Origin: Amoebophrya sp. A120
Taxonomy: Eukaryota; Sar; Dinophyceae; Syndiniales; Amoebophryaceae
Direction: 5' to 3'
DNA: 64,000 bases
Assembly: GCA_905178155.1 (NCBI GenBank)
Contig: CAJINV010000007.1
Span: forward strand, 3,267,151-3,331,150
Part shown: positions 33,768 to 43,500 of the stretch, in pieces
How positions within the stretch are numbered: the first letter of the stretch is position 1
Layout: each line of letters begins with the position of its first letter
Notes under the pieces: model-generated
Databases searched by the model: none
Seen by the model: the letters and a program-made list of their open reading frames with translations, nothing else
Told to the model about the DNA's origin: nothing
Position numbers and translations under genes: made by a program

Positions 33768-34427
33768 ATGCCTCACCCGGCGGGTTTGCCCTGTCTTCTT
33801 TGCGGCAAGAGCGCCTCCGCTTGTTGCTGCAAGGTGGCGCACGGGGCGTGCACCTGCTGTGGGCACGTGTGCAAAGACCTCCTGACTTGTTGCCTCATGT
33901 GTTGTACGCCGACCTGCCCATCGGGCGGTGGGAGTGGCAATGGAGGGCACCGGTCCTCGTCCGGCGCAGCACCCGGCGCTGGAACAACGACATCAATTGC
34001 TGGGAATGGTGCAGCACCCCCCAGGTCCGCGCAACAGGAACCTGGAGCGGCTTCGCGTTTCCCCGGAAACAAGGCTGCCACTCCGCTTACTCCGGGAGGT
34101 GTGATTTTCTATCCTCCGAAAACGCAACTGCAAAAAACTGCGCACGAGATTATGGTGGACGAGCAGCTGCGGGAGAAGCACATCGAGGACACAGTGGAGC
34201 GCGGGCTGCAGATGTTTCGTCAGTACCACGAGTCTGAAACGGAATTCCGCGTCACCCCGGGCGAAAACCGCTACTACACCGGCTACTTCCCGCAGGCCGA
34301 CCTCCAGGCACACGTGCAGCAGCACTGTGCGGGAAGTAGTCCCGAGGATGAAGGGCAAGAGGACGAGTGCGTGAAACAAGTGCCGTCACCGACGCGGGAG
34401 CGGAATAAAAGTCCGAAGAAGGATTGA
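33768..34427 (+). CDS. Cys-rich N-terminal protein of unknown function
   Basis: Single exon of 219 residues. The first 50 residues are packed with Cys (CLLCGKSASACCCK, CTCCGHVCKDLLTCCLMCC), which may be a metal-binding or heavily palmitoylated segment. A Gly/Ser/Ala linker follows. The folded-looking C-terminal half includes AHEIMVDEQLREKHIEDTVERGLQMF and ENRYYTGYFPQADLQ. It ends with VPSPTRERNKSPKKD; the next gene ends with the same VPSPTR motif. No family is recognised. Confidence 0.65.
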   Translation: MPHPAGLPCLLCGKSASACCCKVAHGACTCCGHVCKDLLTCCLMCCTPTCPSGGGSGNGGHRSSSGAAPGAGTTTSIAGNGAAPPRSAQQEPGAASRFPGNKAATPLTPGGVIFYPPKTQLQKTAHEIMVDEQLREKHIEDTVERGLQMFRQYHESETEFRVTPGENRYYTGYFPQADLQAHVQQHCAGSSPEDEGQEDECVKQVPSPTRERNKSPKKD

Positions 34428-35251
34428 GGTTGAGCGGGGAAGAACAAAAGATGCGGGGACGAGTGAGGTGCTTTAATGAAGTTGGAATTATTGCGGGTAA
34501 AAAGTCGCTGACTTTCTAAGTAGAGGAATGTTATGTATGATCACCAGCAAAAGCAATTAGTTGAACGCTATCGGTTTTTGTAAATTACTAACACAAACAA
34601 GTCAAAGTAAGATGTAGCTCCAAGATTACGACTTTATTTCTGAATTTCAAGGACATGCTCCTGATTGATGTCCACTTCCTTTTACTATTACTGTATAATT
34701 TTCGATTTCGAAGACGCGTACCTAGTATCCCGTTGGTATGAAGGAATTGCAAAACACCTGCCTGTTTACAAAAATCAAGTCGCTAGTAGACGGCTAAAGC
34801 TGAATTCAGTAAATTGAATCTGAATGTACATGAAAATCCAAAAGATTGACTTGCCACCTTTCTTCACACGGCTACGAATGTCATGCGTTGTCGACTTGGA
34901 GTTGTGTTGCGGCTTTGCATTTCTTGCTTCGTGGCCTCGTTGTCGTTGTGACGGTGCCTGGTCGTGCCTTCTTTCGATCGCAATTGGTTCGTCTTGAAAC
35001 AAACTCTCTTATCGCTCCGAGTGAATCGCAATTCTGTCGTCGTCGTCATGTTTGCGTTCGTCATCCTCATCGTCTATTCCATTTCCAGAAGATAATTGTT
35101 TCCCTCGCGTTCTTTCGATGCAGTAGGTACGGGATCACGGAACAATAAATTCGCCTACTACAACATAGACCAGGACATACTCATTGTACAACGAACGGGT
35201 AGTCGCAGGCGCGCAGCTAGGTGAAATAAGTAGAAAGATTATCAGGAGGAA
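34428..35251. other. intergenic region
   Basis: No supported gene. Open frames near 34775-35148 occur on both strands and show no domain. Confidence 0.4.
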
Positions 35252-36370
35252 ATGGCCACCGTCGTCTCCCGGCCCACCCCGTCCTTCGGGCGCGGCGCGC
35301 TCGGGCAGAAACGGCTGCTGAAGGAGTACAAGCAGATGCAGGAGATGGCGAAGAACAAGGAGGATATGAACGGAATCTACGCCGAGCCCAGCCCGGACAA
35401 CTTGTTCGTCTGGTACTTTTTGTTCGAGCCGGAAGAAGAGCCCTATTCCCGCGGCCAGTACCTCGGGAAGGTCGTGCTCCCGGAGGAGTACCCGTTCAAG
35501 CCCCCCGAACTGTACATGCTAACGCCGAACGGGCGGTTCGAGGTGAACACGAAGATCTGCACCACCATGAGTTCCTACCATCCGGAAACCTGGAAGTCGA
35601 TTTGGACGATCCGGACGGTTTTGCTAGGGTTGCTGTCCTACTTCCACGAAACCGGCTCCCTCGGAATCGGCTGCACGCTGACTCCGGAATTTCGGAAGAA
35701 GCAACTGGCCGAGCAGAGTTGGGGCTGGAACAAAAAGCACGTGGTGGCGGGGATGCTCTTTGCAGACCGGCTCTTCGACGAAAACCCGAAGGTGGAAAAA
35801 GCGGAGATCATGTTGAACCCGGTTTTTACTTCGTTTTTCCGGGCCGCGGGGGACTTTGTCATGGCGCCGTTCAAGGGGGCTGCGCTGGGCTGTGAGCAGT
35901 GTCAGAAAAACCCAGACACGAACAAGGAGGAAGAAGAAATCGAGATTTCGCCTGTGAAACCGAAAAGAGATGTTGATGACCCGGTAGTGAAATTCGAATC
36001 TGGCGGCGGGAAAAAGACGGAACAAGAGGAACATCAAGGGGGTGGAGAAACGGGATCAACAGCGGGTCAAATGGGTGGCGGTCTGGGGCTTGTCGGAAAG
36101 CAGGACGGTGATGGCGAGGTCGAGGAACAGCTGCAGGCAGGGGAGTTGTTTAGACAGGTTCTCCCGGCGAAAAAATTGTTTGAGACGTCCTCGACTCACG
36201 ACGAGCACGGCAACGAGCAGGTCAGCAGCAATGGCGGCGGTCGTGGTGCTTCTGCTTCCTCCGGTAAAGAGGTACCGCAGGAAAAGGGAGGAGAAGACGA
36301 GGGTGGTGATCTTCGTCGTGTTACGCACGTGCCGTCTCCGACCCGGAACCGCTCCTGGTGGGCGTTGTAG
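35252..36370 (+). CDS. ubiquitin-conjugating enzyme E2, UBE2J2/Ubc6-like
   Basis: Residues about 15-170 match the J-type E2 fold. RLLKEYKQMQEM is followed by NLFVWYFLFEP, the PEEYPFKPPELYMLTPNGRF block (TPN in place of the common HPN, as in UBE2J2) and the active-site region NTKICTTMSSYHPETW, where Cys is the thioester residue. Then come VLLGLLSYF and FRKKQLAEQSWGWN. J-type E2s act in ER-associated degradation and are normally tail-anchored. Here the 372-residue protein has a long acidic, Gly-rich disordered tail ending in VPSPTRNRSWWAL, with no visible C-terminal membrane helix, so it may be soluble or anchored indirectly. Single exon. The start has clear coding-like context (GGAAATGGCC). 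Confidence 0.9.
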   Translation: MATVVSRPTPSFGRGALGQKRLLKEYKQMQEMAKNKEDMNGIYAEPSPDNLFVWYFLFEPEEEPYSRGQYLGKVVLPEEYPFKPPELYMLTPNGRFEVNTKICTTMSSYHPETWKSIWTIRTVLLGLLSYFHETGSLGIGCTLTPEFRKKQLAEQSWGWNKKHVVAGMLFADRLFDENPKVEKAEIMLNPVFTSFFRAAGDFVMAPFKGAALGCEQCQKNPDTNKEEEEIEISPVKPKRDVDDPVVKFESGGGKKTEQEEHQGGGETGSTAGQMGGGLGLVGKQDGDGEVEEQLQAGELFRQVLPAKKLFETSSTHDEHGNEQVSSNGGGRGASASSGKEVPQEKGGEDEGGDLRRVTHVPSPTRNRSWWAL

Positions 36371-36691
36371 TGCCTGAAATGTCATGAAGACTTTGCGGGA
36401 AGGAGTTTGGAGGGATCATTTGGATGTGAGGTACTGGTGTTGAAGATGTCAGCTTACTACTACGTGTATTTTTGAAGAAAATATAGTAACAATCTCAGAG
36501 TGCAATAAAAACTTTGTTTGTAAACGTAAGAGCAATTATTTATGCACAAGTGCCGTTCGTACTAGAACTAGTGTAGTTGTAGAATTCAGTTTGCAGAACC
36601 AGAAGCAGATATAGGTAGTCCTGATTTGAAATTTCTGGATGAAGACGAGTTTGTAGGCGTTCTAAAGTAAGATAAACCTAAGAAGACCTGT

Positions 36692-36820
36692 TGTTGCTCT
36701 GACCATTGTGCAAAGTGAAAGACTGGAAACAGGACCCAGGAATGTGTACGCCACTACCCCTGTGACCTGTTAGGAGTCGAGGCGACGGCACCAGCCCGGG
36801 ATTCTCTGCCGGGCGATCTT
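36692..36820 (+). ncRNA. candidate non-coding RNA, copy A
   Basis: Related to 39789-39945 on the same strand. Shared blocks in order are GTTGCTCTG, AAGACTGGAAAC, TGTACG, TGACCTGT, TCGAGGC, ACGG, ACCAG and CGGGAT, with variable spacers. CCCGGG...GCCGGG at the 3' end could form a hairpin, and the TCGAGGC block fits a pol III B-box core (TCRANNC). I cannot match it to a known RNA family; a repeat element is the alternative. Confidence 0.45.
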
Positions 36821-37000
36821 CATCTTAGATCTTGTCAGTGTCGTGCACTTTAAAAATGAATGATTGTCTTCGCCAAAAGTTTTGCGTTCGTTCACCCGTT
36901 TAGCAGAACTCGTTCACCTTTCGTAAAATGGTAAGACTTTCGCTTCAATCTCGTTTTCGTATTCGTCCAACGAAAGCCGTGCGCTTTTCAGCGAAAGATC

Positions 37001-37013
37001 GGTCGTAGAAGTT
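37001..37013 (+). promoter_or_regulatory. shared upstream motif, copy 3
   Basis: GGTCGTAGAAGTT lies 385 bp before ATG 37386 and matches the start of the motifs at 15471 and 20163. Confidence 0.2.
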
Positions 37014-37385
37014 TATCTTGTGCAGGAGAAGTGTCAAATATTGTTGTTATCGTTGTATGATGGGTCTCCTTCCCTCTCCGTGCGTCTTCTGACCTGTGCA
37101 GTCCGCTGGATTTCAAAAATGAGACCACTCATAATTGTAGCGACCATAAGATATGAGTATTACACGTGTGGAGTTCCACCTCCAATCGGATAAGTATGTT
37201 TCACGTACAGCCTGCAGTCACTTTTTACGTTTGACACAGTCCTCGGAATCCAGCTCCCGTTTTTGATTTTCTCGCTATCGATTCACTACCAGCCCCACTT
37301 TCGTAGTACTTTTTGCACTTTATTTCCTCTTATTTCCCGACTCATCGAACATCATTTCAGAAGAACTCCCGGTCTCACAACAAGG

Positions 37386-38991
37386 ATGGAAGGACGAACC
37401 TTGGGCAATCCAAGTTTTCGCTTTCCGGGGCGGCCGAGGTACATTTCCAAGGGCGATTCCCGCGCCGACATGACAACTCGGAACAGCTTCTCTGCTCCAC
37501 CGCCGTTGCTGCTGAAGGGCTCGACTCTTTGCCAGCTCTGCTGCTGGTTCTGCAGCTCGAGCAAGAATCCGGGCTTTTCCTTTGCGGCGCACGTCGTGCA
37601 GCAAGGGACGGACCAGCACGGAGGTGGTTTTCCAGCAGAGCCCGTTCCCATCCAAGAATCCTACTTCGTGCCACTCGGAAAGGAGCGCGAGGCTTCTATG
37701 GGTGCGACGACCGAGGAGGGCGATGAAGCCAGCGCAGGCTGCGGTGACGCTTGCGGGACGGAGCAGGATCTAAAGGAGGAGACAGGGCCTGAAGGAGGCG
37801 AATTTTCTGGGGCCCCCCTCTTGGGTGGAGGTGGAGAGAGTGGAGCAGGAACGCTGTCGATACCGGAGTCGATCGATGTTTATCGAGGGACCGGCGATTA
37901 TTACTTTAACACTGAAGATGTAGATCTTCCTTACGGAGAATGTAAGCTACATCCCGGGCGCAAGGCGAACGTCTGTGTTCCACCGAGGGGATACGTTCCA
38001 CTGTACACCAGTGAAAGAAGTGGATTACATCCATCGCTGCAAGGGCGACCTACTTCAGATAGGTTCGTTGACAGAAAAGCACGTGGCAACGCTCAAGTTC
38101 AGGAAGGCACCCAGTGAAGATTCAGACGGATCTAGTCAGCACGGATGGGACGAAGACAACCAGGTCATACTTCTCGCGAAGCCCGGCGGCTATGAAACAG
38201 AGAGAGCCGACTTCTCGTATTGGAAAACAGACCTGGGTTGGAGCGCAGGCGACACGACAAATGCCTTCTTCCAAATGGCCTGCAATCAGATAAATACCAA
38301 GACTGGCAAACTCACTGACCCCGACAAGGACTACTCTGTGTCGGAGTGGCGCCCGCCTGACAACATGTTATCTCAAAAATTGGGATTTGGCCCCGACGGA
38401 CTCGAAGAATTTTGGAAAGGCAATGCCGGGGACCTCTTGCGCCTCGTTTGGGAGTCGACTGAGGCCCAAGAGGCAGGAGCAGTTCGGATCAGTTCCTACA
38501 ACTGCGGCAACCGGACTCCGCAACCCGTGGCCGATGAGAACGGCTCCACCGCCGTTTCTTACTGCAAGGAGGGCCAGCTGCAACGCCAGGACAGGTGCGA
38601 CTGCCCAGGCGCCGCGGCTCGCTGCAGCAAGGACGCCCCGGACGGGCAACTATTTTGTTTCAAACGGGACGACAACTGGGCAGGCTGCCTTAACTACTGG
38701 GACTGCTTGGAGTTCGATTATACCTCGTACACGTACACCGGGCGCAAAATTACGTATCCCTTGAACGACGGAGTCTACTGGGATTGCAGTAAGCTGTCTG
38801 GGGCCAGCTCCTCCTTCCTGCAGCGCGACGATGCCGGGCTACCTGCCCCCGGACCGACGCCGGACCAAAACGACGGTCGTGAGCAAAAAACCGACGCTCG
38901 CGATGAAAATGATGGCGCCAGCACCAGTACATCTACGCAGCAGGAGGAGCTGGTGGACACGAAGAATCACAAAGCTGTGCTGCTTGTGTGA
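37386..38991 (+). CDS. Cys-rich protein of unknown function, two exons
   Basis: The reading frame changes near 38 kb. A GT-AG intron 37942-38011 (70 bp, donor TGTAAGC, acceptor CACCAG) joins the two frames in phase as LPYGELKEVDYIHRCKGD, for 511 residues. The intron itself has no stop in the upstream frame, so a simple one-base frameshift is the alternative. The N-terminal part has a Cys cluster (TLCQLCCWFC) and a Gly/Glu-rich linker. The C-terminal domain is Cys-rich and looks extracellular (SYNCGNRTP, QDRCDCPGAAARCSKD, CLNYWDCLEFDY). Despite this I see no clear signal peptide from ATG 37386. No family is recognised. Candidate ncRNAs flank the gene on both sides. Confidence 0.6.
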
Positions 38992-40542
38992 AGAGCTGAA
39001 TACCTTCACACCACAGGGAGTTGTCGCTCCCTGTGGGGTAGACTTTCATGTGCTTCTAGGCCGATCCCGAGCCTTTGTGCAAAACAGTTTTTATGAGCCT
39101 TCAAGACCAAGAGCGAGACCCGAACTGTTTATAGTTTTGAAAGCAGATTTATCCTTGAGCAAAAAAATGCCTGCGCATTATTAAATCGCAAAAGAAAACC
39201 GCATGACAGTACGCATCTGCAGCACGTCTTCGAATAATTATTCGATGTCAAAACCACTACAAATCCTTCCTTATTAAAGTATGAATGAGAATGTCAATGT
39301 TTCGATTTCAAAGCATTCATCCGATCCACGAACAAGACCAATATACAGTACGAAATCCGATCGAATCTATTAAAAGCACTGTAAATCCAATACACAAAAA
39401 TCTCGAGTACAACTACAAGTACGAATAAAACCACAATCCGCATGTTATTTCGTCGAGTGGAAGTTTCACATTTTCTTTTTCGTTACGCGCCGCCCACCCG
39501 ACACCGACAGACTGCGACTGCGCTACAGAAAAGAAGCAAGAGCAATATCTTCAATCCCCCTCGAAAATCAATCCGACCCCCCGCCTAGTATGCTTGACTT
39601 TGACAACTACTTGAAAAACAAAAAGCCAAAGCACTACCCGACTGCGCGAAAAAAGTGGCAGCCCCACACCGAGAAAAACGCGAGACAACACTGGGAAAGT
39701 TAAGGACGCGAAACCGCAGCCACAGAAGAAAAGGACGAAGATTGTGTTCTACCTTTTACACTGAGCTACTAGCGCGATCAGCCTGCATGTTGCTCTGTTG
39801 ACCAGTACGATTGCGCTTGGTACAAGTTGAGACAACAGGAAAGACTGGAAACGGGGCAGAAGAATTATATGTACGTGACAACATCTGACCTGTCATGACT
39901 CGAGGCCACGGTACCAGGACCAGCTCGGGATCCTTGGTCGGACATATGATTGCGTCCTTCCTTGTATTCTGCGGTTTCTCTTACTCTTTCTCCGTCCACG
40001 TGATAGCCAGCGTCTTTTTGGTGCACTATTCTCTGCAATCGTTGCCATTCAAATCGTATTGTCGTGCCACTCAGCCTCAGGAGCGTATGTTTGTAGAAAA
40101 GATCAAAATTCCATCGTTCCATTGTCGTTCAGGAGGACTTTGCATCCGGAAGCTTCCTTCGTGCATCTTTTGTCACGCTTCGTTCTTTCTTCGTGCATCG
40201 TTTGTCACGCTACGTTCTCTTACTCACAGTGCTCGCTGCGTATTGTGCGATCGCCAGTGAGTTTTAGTTCTCAAGAACACGGTAAAAGTAAGTATGTGAT
40301 TCCCCAAATCCATCACAGCCAGGAGCTTGGAAACACGGAAAAACTTCCCTGCAATGCTACATTATCACCATGTTTTATGTTTATGAATGTATTAAGCTTA
40401 ACGAGTCGTGCAGCGGCATGCATATGCATGAGTACCGTACTAGTACTCTTTCGTACCCACGTTTTAGTTGTTCACCAGCACAAGCACCGATAAAATCTGA
40501 AGCTGTGGTCCCCTAATCAAGTCTGAAGATTTTTGTGACAGG
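38992..40542. other. intergenic region containing a conserved non-coding element
   Basis: No protein gene is supported. It is AT-rich up to 39.7 kb, then holds conserved element B (39789-39945). Open frames at 39895-40493 overlap in two frames, lack domains and probably represent leader of the giant gene. Confidence 0.4.
39789..39945 (+). ncRNA. candidate non-coding RNA, copy B
   Basis: Second copy of the element at 36692-36820, 3.1 kb downstream and in the same orientation. It keeps AAGACTGGAAAC, ATGTACG, TGACCTGT, TCGAGGC, ACGG and ACCAG at similar spacing while spacers differ. CAGCTCGGGATCC...TTGG may pair locally. The pattern of kept blocks and changed spacers suggests selection. Confidence 0.45.
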
Positions 40543-43500
40543 ATGTTAGCCTCCTCCCGGCGAAAGGGCCGAGCGGACAGGGCCAATGACCGCAGGCAGG
40601 CTCAGCGAACACGGGCCACCACGGACAGGAATTCTTTTCAAAATAACGCAGCATGGCAAACGCAAACGCAATCGACTCCAGATCTTCAAGAACAGCAGCC
40701 GTATTTGTCAAATCTAGCGTTGAGCTTGCTGTACCCAAATTTGCTACTTCCGGCGCAAGGTCAGCCGGAAGTTGTGTCAGCAGTACAAGAGGAACAAGGT
40801 CGGCGCAGCGGGCCGAGCAGGAACCACCACCCAGCAACGGATCTTCCACAGACGAGCCTAACTAAAGCCCCTGTCATGATGCAGAAGCTACCTGAGCAGG
40901 GGGAAAGTCAAAGTGGAAGCAGTTCGGACCAAAACGATGGTAACGCGACTTCCAGTACGGCCTATGACACAGCGCAGGAGGACGTTGACGCGGATCCAGG
41001 AGGTTATATTGTTAGAGGGCCGACCAGCACGACAAGAAACAGAAGCAACAAAATCAAAAGCGAGAAGATGAATAAGTATAAGATGAGTGCCAACGACGAG
41101 ACCTCCTCAGATAGAAGAGCTGCGTCAGTTCTGTCGCCGGTGCGAAGCAGGGACCAAGGACGCGGAAGAACTTCTTCCAACGGGGTTCAAGTAGACCGCA
41201 TGAGTTCTACTTTCTCGACCTCTTCGATCCTCCTGGAGCAGGCTTTTGTTTACAATTCCGACGATGTCGTCCGTGCTTTCATGGAATTGCCAGCAACGGA
41301 GCGGGACCAGCTTCTACAGCATCCGGAGCACGGGTTGAGAATCAGGCAGCACATGGACGTCGCAGGAACACCAGCGGGAAAAAACAAGAAGCGCGGTGGA
41401 TTTTTACCATCGGAGGAAGATAAGATCCTTATCAGCAACGACGAGGATTACGCTGGGTATGGGAGCCTCGGCTTGCGAGTTTTCAGCCCGCGCGGCAGGA
41501 GCGATTCGCCCATGGCGAAAACAGGGAACAGGGCAACGGAGGAGATGCTCGTGCAAGCCACTGCGGGAATGTTGCGAGAACAAGGAACAAAATCGGACGG
41601 TGCTGGCAGAACAAAATCTAGATCACCAGTCCCGCGAGTTGCACACAGGAAAGAAGTTGGCGCAAGATCTTCCAATCAAGGGAACGCTTCGCCTGCGCCT
41701 GGGGTCGTGGGTACATCACAACGCGACCAGAAGGATCAGCCTGCAGCTCTTCCGGAAAACGAAAAAGCGCACACTGGAGATCGAGAACAACAAGGGCCGT
41801 CGCAAAACGTCCCCGGGACGGCGCACCGAACCAGCGGGAACTTAACCATTGAGAGGAAAACTTCGCTGCAGAGCCAGCAAGGAGCAACATCGCAAGAGCA
41901 GCTACCCTATGGTTTTTTACCCGCTCCGGCAGCTGCAAAAGCAAATTCCATATCCAGTCGTTCCGAGGGAAGGGGAGCAGCAGCAGGTGCCTCGCATCTT
42001 CAAAAGGAACGACGGAACAACCTTGGCAATGCTGATGGACAAAACAATGCCAATGATAGTCTTGTTGCGCAGACGTCCCCGTCCAAGAACGAGAAACCTT
42101 CAACACCAGCTACTTTCGCGGGGAATGAAAATCCAGTATCCCCCGATGAGGCCGACTCGAAAAGTGTCAAGGAGGGTAGAAGTGCTGGCACAATGACCAC
42201 TGAAAGCATCGTCCCTCTTCCCGGCGACACTAGCGACAAAAGTGTGTACGTTGTCATGAAAGAGGACGACCTGGTTCGGGCTTTGACCAGAGTCTCATCT
42301 CCTTCATCCACACCCGCAGCAGTTAACGATGGCATTTTTACGTCGTCCACTATCATGATTCCTGGTAAGAATCGTTATAACGCACTTATTAGCAGAACGA
42401 CAAGAAAAGCTTCGACTCCTGCAACAAAAGGTCGCGCGCAGACCACCACGAATCTCGGAGGTAGTAGGAAAATGCACAGTGGGCCTGGAGCGCAGCCAGG
42501 AAGACAAGAACTTTTACGGAATGCGAAAGCGAGTCTTGACGAAGACGAGGAAGAGAAAAACGCCATTCCCTCCTACCAGGAGGTCGAACAGCAATACTTG
42601 CAGCGAAAAATGCAGCCTGCGCCAGTGGTGGAACCGGAATTTGACACGAGGGTAGGTGGAGGTTCGGTACTGAATCTTCAAACCAAACCTCCCGCTCAGC
42701 CGTTGTTTCAAGCTCCCCACGTGCCGCACGCGCACGTCCGATCTGCAGCGACGTCGCCAACTCCGTCGCCGCGGGCCATGATGCCATCGGTGATGCAAAA
42801 GTTCGACCCGAGCCAGCGCCAAGGTAAGACTGGTGCGATAGAGCGGACCCTGAAGGCCAGTACTGCAACCAAAAGTCGAGCGGGAGATGTTGCAAAGAAG
42901 GGATCGACTGCAGAAGAGTTGTCGAAAGAAGCACAACGTCCCGGGTCTGTGAGCGAGTCTGCTCCTACGAGAGGTGAAGTTTTGACCAGCACTGGCAGCA
43001 CTGCCACGAAAACGGAAAAACCTGCACTAGCGTCGTTGATGACTCGCACGACGATCGCGCCGCGACCGCAGACACAGTTCGTCCAGGCTGCTCCGACGAT
43101 GACCTCTGAAATGAATGTTGGCAGCAAGGCCACCTCGTCTCTGGTGAAGTCACAGGAAACTGCTGTAGTGACCCCCAGTAGAATTTCGCAACAAGCACGA
43201 TCAGCATCGACAAGAAGTGCTCCTCCAACAAAGCGAGACAGAACAAGTAAGGAATGGCGAGATGAAAGAAGTGCTTCAAGAGCCCTGCAAGGTCATGAAG
43301 CACCAGATGTTCCTCTTCTACCGGAGAACTACCCACAGCATCTAGGTTTCGGCCTTCGGTTCACCAGGAAACAGGACCTAAACACTGGAGGTACTACCTC
43401 CAGCACGATAATTGGCCGTGCCGCTGGCGAGGAGCAGTCCACAGCAGTACTGTCGAAGTCAACTGGAGTGGCTTTTTCCTCCTCGCTCCTGCAAGGGAAA

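Larger units (their letters stand above)
36371..37385. other. intergenic region containing a conserved non-coding element
   Basis: No protein gene is supported. It contains conserved element A (36692-36820) and an upstream motif at 37001. The remainder is AT-rich and unremarkable. Confidence 0.45.

Noticed and set aside
36692-36820. Signal recognition particle RNA as identity of the conserved element
   Set aside because: CTGGAAACAG recalls the helix 8 loop, but the rest of the S-domain pattern is absent, so only a candidate ncRNA is claimed.
37942-38030. One-base frameshift in the Cys-rich gene
   Set aside because: A 70-bp GT-AG intron in matching phase explains the frame change without an error, although the frameshift cannot be excluded.
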